DNA of 8,829 nucleotides, taken from JBFXEO01 sp050180015 (GTDB lineage Bacteria > Bacteroidota > Bacteroidia > Bacteroidales > Tenuifilaceae). Location of the stretch: positions 1 to 8,829 of the forward strand of contig JBFXEO010000122.1 of NCBI GenBank assembly GCA_050180015.1, written 5' to 3'. Under the pieces are notes generated by a model, which did not search any database, was not told the origin of the DNA, and saw only the letters and a list, made by a program, of their open reading frames with translations. Position 1 is the first letter of the stretch; every line of letters begins with the position of its first letter. Below, piece by piece: positions 6,574 to 8,829 of this stretch. A program made the position numbers and the translations under genes.

Positions 6574-6620
6574 ATGCCCATAATAGTTTTCGCAAATGCG
6601 ACTGAGTGTAATATGGGCGT
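6574..6620. repeat. Nested inverted repeat between glycosyltransferase and nitroreductase
   Basis: ATGCCCATA (6574-6582) pairs with TATGGGCGT (6612-6620), with seven Watson-Crick pairs in the core, one G-T and one further A-T pair. The 29-nt loop contains its own short hairpin, CGC AAAT GCG (6591-6600). There is no T-run after it, so it is not a clear terminator. It may be a structured leader or an operator. It is the most notable item in the 245-nt gap 6450-6694. Confidence 0.45.
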
Positions 6621-6659
6621 TCCATCCGTTCGGAAAAACGTTAAAGGCAACCGCGTAAC

Positions 6660-6690
6660 TTGTATATTATGAATTTACTAAATATTTTAT
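6660..6690 (+). promoter_or_regulatory. Weak candidate promoter of the nitroreductase gene
   Basis: TTG (6660-6662), a 20-nt spacer and TATTTTAT (6683-6690) resemble the Bacteroidota pattern, but the -7 box lacks the final TTG-like end. If used, transcription would begin about at ATG 6695, implying a leaderless message or use of the second ATG at 6707. Confidence 0.3.
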
Positions 6691-6694
6691 TCGG

Positions 6695-7450
6695 ATGAAA
6701 TCCTTGATGAATCATCGCTCCATAAGGAAATTTAAGGGCGACCCAATTGATGAAGCGTTGCTCAACGACATACTGCTGGCTGGTACCCGGGCATCAACTA
6801 CTGGCAATATGCAGGTGTATAGTGTAATTGTTACAAAAAGTGAAGCGGTTAAGCAGCAGCTGCTACCGTGCCATTTTAACCAGCAAATGGTGGCTCAGGC
6901 CCCGGTTGTATTAACTTTTTGTGCCGATTTTAACCGCTTCAACAAGTGGTGCGTGCAGCGCGATGCCAATCCGGGTTACGATAATTTCCTGTCGTTTTTT
7001 ACGGCGGCAATTGATGCGCTGCTTGCTGCACAGAATGTTTGCATTGCAGCAGAAGGAAATGGGTTGGGAATTTGCTATCTGGGTACCACCACTTATACTG
7101 CCGACAAAATAATTGAAGTGCTTAAATTGCCCAAGGGCGTGGTTCCGGTTACCACCGTGGTGCTGGGTTACCCCGACGAATTTCCTGAACTTACAGATCG
7201 GCTGCCACTTGCAGGTGTAATTCACCGCGAGGTTTATCAGGATTACTCTAACGGCGATATCGATCAAATATACAGCTACAAGGAATCTCTGCCTTTAACA
7301 AAAAAGTTGTTGGACGAAAATCGGAAAGAAACCCTTGCCCAAATTTTTACCGATAATCGTTACCCGTTAAAGGATAATATTGTTTTTTCACAAGTTTTGC
7401 TGAAGGTGTTGGAACAGCAGGGTTTTATGAACAACGGCCGGAGGGAATAG
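6695..7450 (+). CDS. NfsA/FRP-type nitroreductase family protein
   Basis: This is an FMN-dependent oxidoreductase of the nitroreductase superfamily (251 aa), likely cytoplasmic and using NAD(P)H to reduce nitro or quinone-type compounds. The flavin-binding N-terminus 'HRSIRKFKGDPID' (7-19), 'GTRASTTGNMQVYS' (30-43), 'AEGNGLGICYLGTTTY' (119-134) and 'VVLGYPDEFPELTDRLPLAGVIHREVY' (155-181) match the NfsA/flavin reductase P subgroup, including its extended C-terminal region. Two ATGs are possible, 6695 and 6707; the second gives the compact 'MNHRSIRKF' start seen in many relatives. The real substrate is unknown. It is preceded by a 245-nt gap and is probably transcribed alone. Confidence 0.92.
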   Translation: MKSLMNHRSIRKFKGDPIDEALLNDILLAGTRASTTGNMQVYSVIVTKSEAVKQQLLPCHFNQQMVAQAPVVLTFCADFNRFNKWCVQRDANPGYDNFLSFFTAAIDALLAAQNVCIAAEGNGLGICYLGTTTYTADKIIEVLKLPKGVVPVTTVVLGYPDEFPELTDRLPLAGVIHREVYQDYSNGDIDQIYSYKESLPLTKKLLDENRKETLAQIFTDNRYPLKDNIVFSQVLLKVLEQQGFMNNGRRE

Positions 7451-7642
7451 GTGACTATCTAAATTTTCAGAATATCCTGCCTCGCTGATAAAGTTGAAGG
7501 AGTAGAAGGTAGAATTCGGGGGCAATAGAGGAAAACCATTCATGAAAAATATCGCGACAGGGTAGCGTATGAACGTTGAGTTTGTCGAAATAGCCAGATT
7601 CATTGGTGAGATTATTTAGCTGGGATATTGATATTTAATTCA

Positions 7643-7650
7643 TAGTTTTG
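7643..7650 (+). promoter_or_regulatory. -7 box directly before the small anchored-protein gene
   Basis: TAGTTTTG matches TAnnTTTG exactly and ends five bases before ATG 7656. No clear TTTG -33 box is seen at 19-21 nt. A start 5-8 nt downstream of the box would fall on or beside the ATG, implying a leaderless transcript. The rest of the 205-nt gap 7451-7655 shows nothing I can name. Confidence 0.45.
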
Positions 7651-7655
7651 TAGCC

Positions 7656-8036
7656 ATGAAAATATTAAAGCGAATAGGGATACTAGCCGTTCTGCTCTTA
7701 CTGGGCATATTGGCCTTTCTTTACTGGGGCACTTACGAAAGGGGCATTATGGCTGGCAGGGTTTTGAGAATAAGCGAAAAGGGATATTTCTTCAAAACCT
7801 ACGAGGCAAAGCTGAGTATCGAATCGTTTGGCGCGCTGAAAGGTGTTAGCCCAATTGCCGAAACTTTTGATTTTTCGGTAAATTCGAAGCAGGATACTGT
7901 TATAAAGCAACTGCAGGAGGTTGCTTTAACTGGCGAGAGGGTTAATATTCATTACGAAAAGCGGTACATCAGGGCTCCCTGGAGGGGGGGGACGAAGTAC
8001 TTTGCGGTTGAAGTTGAACGATTACGGAAGAAATAA
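7656..8036 (+). CDS. Small conserved membrane-anchored protein of unknown function
   Basis: This 126-aa protein has a basic start 'MKILKRIG' and one hydrophobic helix (about residues 7-25) that acts as an uncleaved anchor or signal peptide, since no lipobox or clear cleavage site is visible. A soluble domain of about 100 aa follows and is probably extracytoplasmic. Its pattern 'GTYERGIMAGRVLRISEKGYFFKTYEAKLS', the central 'ETFDFSVN' and the C-terminal 'INIHY'-like 'VNIHYEKRYIRAPWRGGTKYFAVEV' recall a small Bacteroidota family that databases sometimes name '6-phosphogluconate dehydrogenase'. No dinucleotide-binding Rossmann motif is present, so that name should not be used. An eight-G run (7984-7991) encodes 'RGG'. 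A bidirectional hairpin lies 22 nt after the stop. Confidence 0.8.
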   Translation: MKILKRIGILAVLLLLGILAFLYWGTYERGIMAGRVLRISEKGYFFKTYEAKLSIESFGALKGVSPIAETFDFSVNSKQDTVIKQLQEVALTGERVNIHYEKRYIRAPWRGGTKYFAVEVERLRKK

Positions 8037-8054
8037 CCGGGAGTGGTCTAATGC

Positions 8055-8080
8055 AAAAAAGGCAGCCTTGGGCTGCCTTT
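8055..8080. terminator. Bidirectional terminator between convergent genes
   Basis: AAAGGCAGCC (8058-8067) and GGCTGCCTTT (8071-8080) form a perfect 10-bp stem with a 3-nt loop. On the minus strand it follows the RRM gene stop by 18 nt and runs into six Ts (8055-8060). On the plus strand it follows the small anchored-protein gene and ends in TTT. It is strongest for the minus direction but well placed for both. Confidence 0.9.
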
Positions 8081-8098
8081 CATATTATCCGTAAGTTT

Positions 8099-8476
8099 CT
8101 AGTGCTCTCTTCTGTTGCCACCACGGTCGAATCCACCCCGACGTTCGCCACGGTCAAAACCGCCCCTGCGTTCGCCACGGTCGAATCCACCTCCCCTACG
8201 ATCGCGGCCAAAACCACCGCTACGGGGTTTGTCAGTTTTTGGTTTAGCTTCTGTAACGCTAATAACCTTACCGTCGTACTCTGCGCCGGTCAATTCCTCG
8301 ATGGCCGTTTTTGCCTCGTCGTCGTTAGCCATTTCAACGAAGCCGAAACCTCTTGAACGCCCTGTTTCCCTGTCGGTAATTACTTTGGCCGATGTAATTT
8401 GGCCATACTCTTCGAAAAGTTGCCTTAGGTCGTCGTCGTTAATTCTGTAACTCAGACCTGACACGTAAATGTTCAT
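8099..8476 (-). CDS. Glycine-rich RRM RNA-binding protein
   Basis: This 125-aa cytoplasmic protein has one RNA recognition motif (residues 1-78): RNP2 'IYVSGL' (3-8) and RNP1 'RGFGFVEM' (42-49) carry the aromatic RNA-stacking residues Tyr4, Phe44 and Phe46. A basic disordered tail follows (79-125), rich in Arg-Gly, with nearly three copies of the nine-residue unit GGFDRGERR. This is the architecture of the cold-induced RNA-binding proteins of Bacteroidota and cyanobacteria, which probably act as RNA chaperones. The start codon is preceded by an A/T-only stretch (AATTTAATTTAATTT) without a Shine-Dalgarno sequence. A distant -7 box suggests a leader of about 120 nt. It is monocistronic, ending in a strong hairpin. 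Confidence 0.95.
   Translation of the reverse strand: MNIYVSGLSYRINDDDLRQLFEEYGQITSAKVITDRETGRSRGFGFVEMANDDEAKTAIEELTGAEYDGKVISVTEAKPKTDKPRSGGFGRDRRGGGFDRGERRGGFDRGERRGGFDRGGNRREH
8115..8194 (-). repeat. 27-bp tandem repeat encoding the RGG tail
   Basis: The tail of the RRM gene contains about 2.7 copies of a 27-bp unit. CGTTCGCCACGGTC recurs at 8142-8155 and 8169-8182, and CCACGGTCGAATCCACC at 8121-8137 and 8175-8191, in phase with 27 bp. Each unit encodes GGFDRGERR, so copy-number change would keep the frame. Confidence 0.85.
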
Positions 8477-8603
8477 AAATTAAATTAAATTAGATGATTG
8501 ATTGTTTTTTTCGAGCCCTAAGTCAATAACTACCATCTTTTAGTCGGGAAAAACTGCAATAGACAGAAAGTGTTTTCGTTGCTGCTTATTTCTCAAATTT
8601 CGG

Positions 8604-8611
8604 CAAAGTTA
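8604..8611 (-). promoter_or_regulatory. Candidate -7 box of the RRM gene
   Basis: TAACTTTG on the minus strand is a perfect TAnnTTTG match, but no TTTG -33 box is visible at 19-21 nt. It lies 127 nt before the ATG, so the message would have a leader of about 120 nt (8477-8597), unusually long for this window. The 246-nt gap 8477-8722 otherwise holds only the 8689-8716 hairpin. Confidence 0.4.
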
Positions 8612-8688
8612 ACTTATTTTTTTGATAAAAGTGATTTTGGCAATAATCTTTCTAAAATAAGTAGATTTTTTATATCGATGGAGAAACG

Positions 8689-8716
8689 AAAGGCCATTCA
8701 TTATGAATGGCCTTTT
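8689..8716. terminator. Perfect 12-bp terminator-like hairpin
   Basis: AAAGGCCATTCA (8689-8700) and TGAATGGCCTTT (8704-8715) are exact reverse complements around a 3-nt loop. T-rich ends occur on both strands (TTTT plus, TTTCGTTTC minus). It sits 7 nt after the stop of the probable minus-strand gene at the right edge, which it most likely terminates. Confidence 0.75.
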
Positions 8717-8722
8717 GCCTAT

Positions 8723-8829
8723 TTAGTGTATCACTTTATACTTTGTAGTTTCTTCTAGTAGTTTAATTATGGAAAAAATAAATAATGCCGATAGTAAGCA
8801 GAATACGACCAGAATACACCAGAATGCCC
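8723..8829 (-). CDS. Probable C-terminus of a membrane protein (partial)
   Basis: On the minus strand a frame is open from the right edge for 34 codons to the TAA at 8723-8725. It reads as one hydrophobic helix (AFWCILVVFCLLSALFIFSI) followed by a short charged tail 'IKLLEETTKYKVIH'. A perfect hairpin follows the stop directly, which supports this strand. The family cannot be identified from this fragment. An alternative is a plus-strand gene starting at ATG 8769 ('MEKINNADSKQ'), which has no perfect -7 box and no recognisable motif. Confidence 0.45.
   Translation of the reverse strand, partial: AFWCILVVFCLLSALFIFSIIKLLEETTKYKVIH

Noticed and set aside
7388..7603. 71-codon minus-strand frame overlapping the nitroreductase 3' end
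   Set aside because: It lies partly antisense to a well-supported gene, lacks recognisable motifs and has no promoter-like box at a sensible distance.
8115..8194. CRISPR-like repeats
   Set aside because: The repeat is a contiguous 27-bp coding tandem without spacers, explained by the RGG tail.
8051..8450. Long plus-strand frames opposite the RRM gene
   Set aside because: They are mirror images of the RGG-rich coding sequence and give Pro/Ser/Thr-rich nonsense; the RNP motifs fix the minus strand as coding.

Overview
The window reads as an ordinary chromosomal segment of a Bacteroidota bacterium, probably of the order Bacteroidales. The evidence is a TonB-dependent receptor in the arrangement this phylum uses for vitamin uptake, a DUF4199 membrane protein beside a family 2 glycosyltransferase, several TAnnTTTG -7 boxes (two of them with a correctly spaced TTTG -33 box), and A/T-rich translation starts without Shine-Dalgarno sequences. 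I see no phage, IS element, CRISPR array, tRNA or rRNA.

Layout, left to right. 1-1949 (+): the 3' end of a TonB-dependent receptor, a PnuC/PnuT-family permease and thiamine pyrophosphokinase. Together they look like a thiamine salvage operon: outer-membrane capture, inner-membrane passage, then trapping as thiamine diphosphate. 1968-3158 (+): a stand-alone FabH-like ketoacyl synthase behind a consensus promoter. 3159-3336: a convergent intergenic region with a hairpin terminator and an unexplained cluster of direct repeat, -7 box and palindrome. 3337-4356 (-): branched-chain aminotransferase IlvE. 4701-4801 (-): the small bacterial SRP RNA (ffs), with a textbook promoter and an oligo-T end. 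4896-5473 (+): a DUF4199 membrane protein split in two by an apparent one-base deletion near 5178. 5493-6449 (+): a membrane-anchored GtrB/DPM1-like glycosyltransferase. 6695-7450 (+): an NfsA/FRP-type nitroreductase. 7656-8036 (+): a small conserved anchored protein of unknown function. 8099-8476 (-): a cold-shock-type RRM protein with an RGG-rich tail and a probable leader of about 120 nt. The right edge probably holds the C-terminus of a minus-strand membrane protein.

The genes form several independent units: thiamine salvage, a lipid-type ketosynthase, amino-acid transamination, protein targeting RNA, envelope glycosylation, redox, and RNA binding. I found no convincing undescribed multi-gene system. 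The points most worth checking are the DUF4199 frameshift, the orphan regulatory cluster at 3187-3270, and the SRP RNA, which protein-only annotation would miss.
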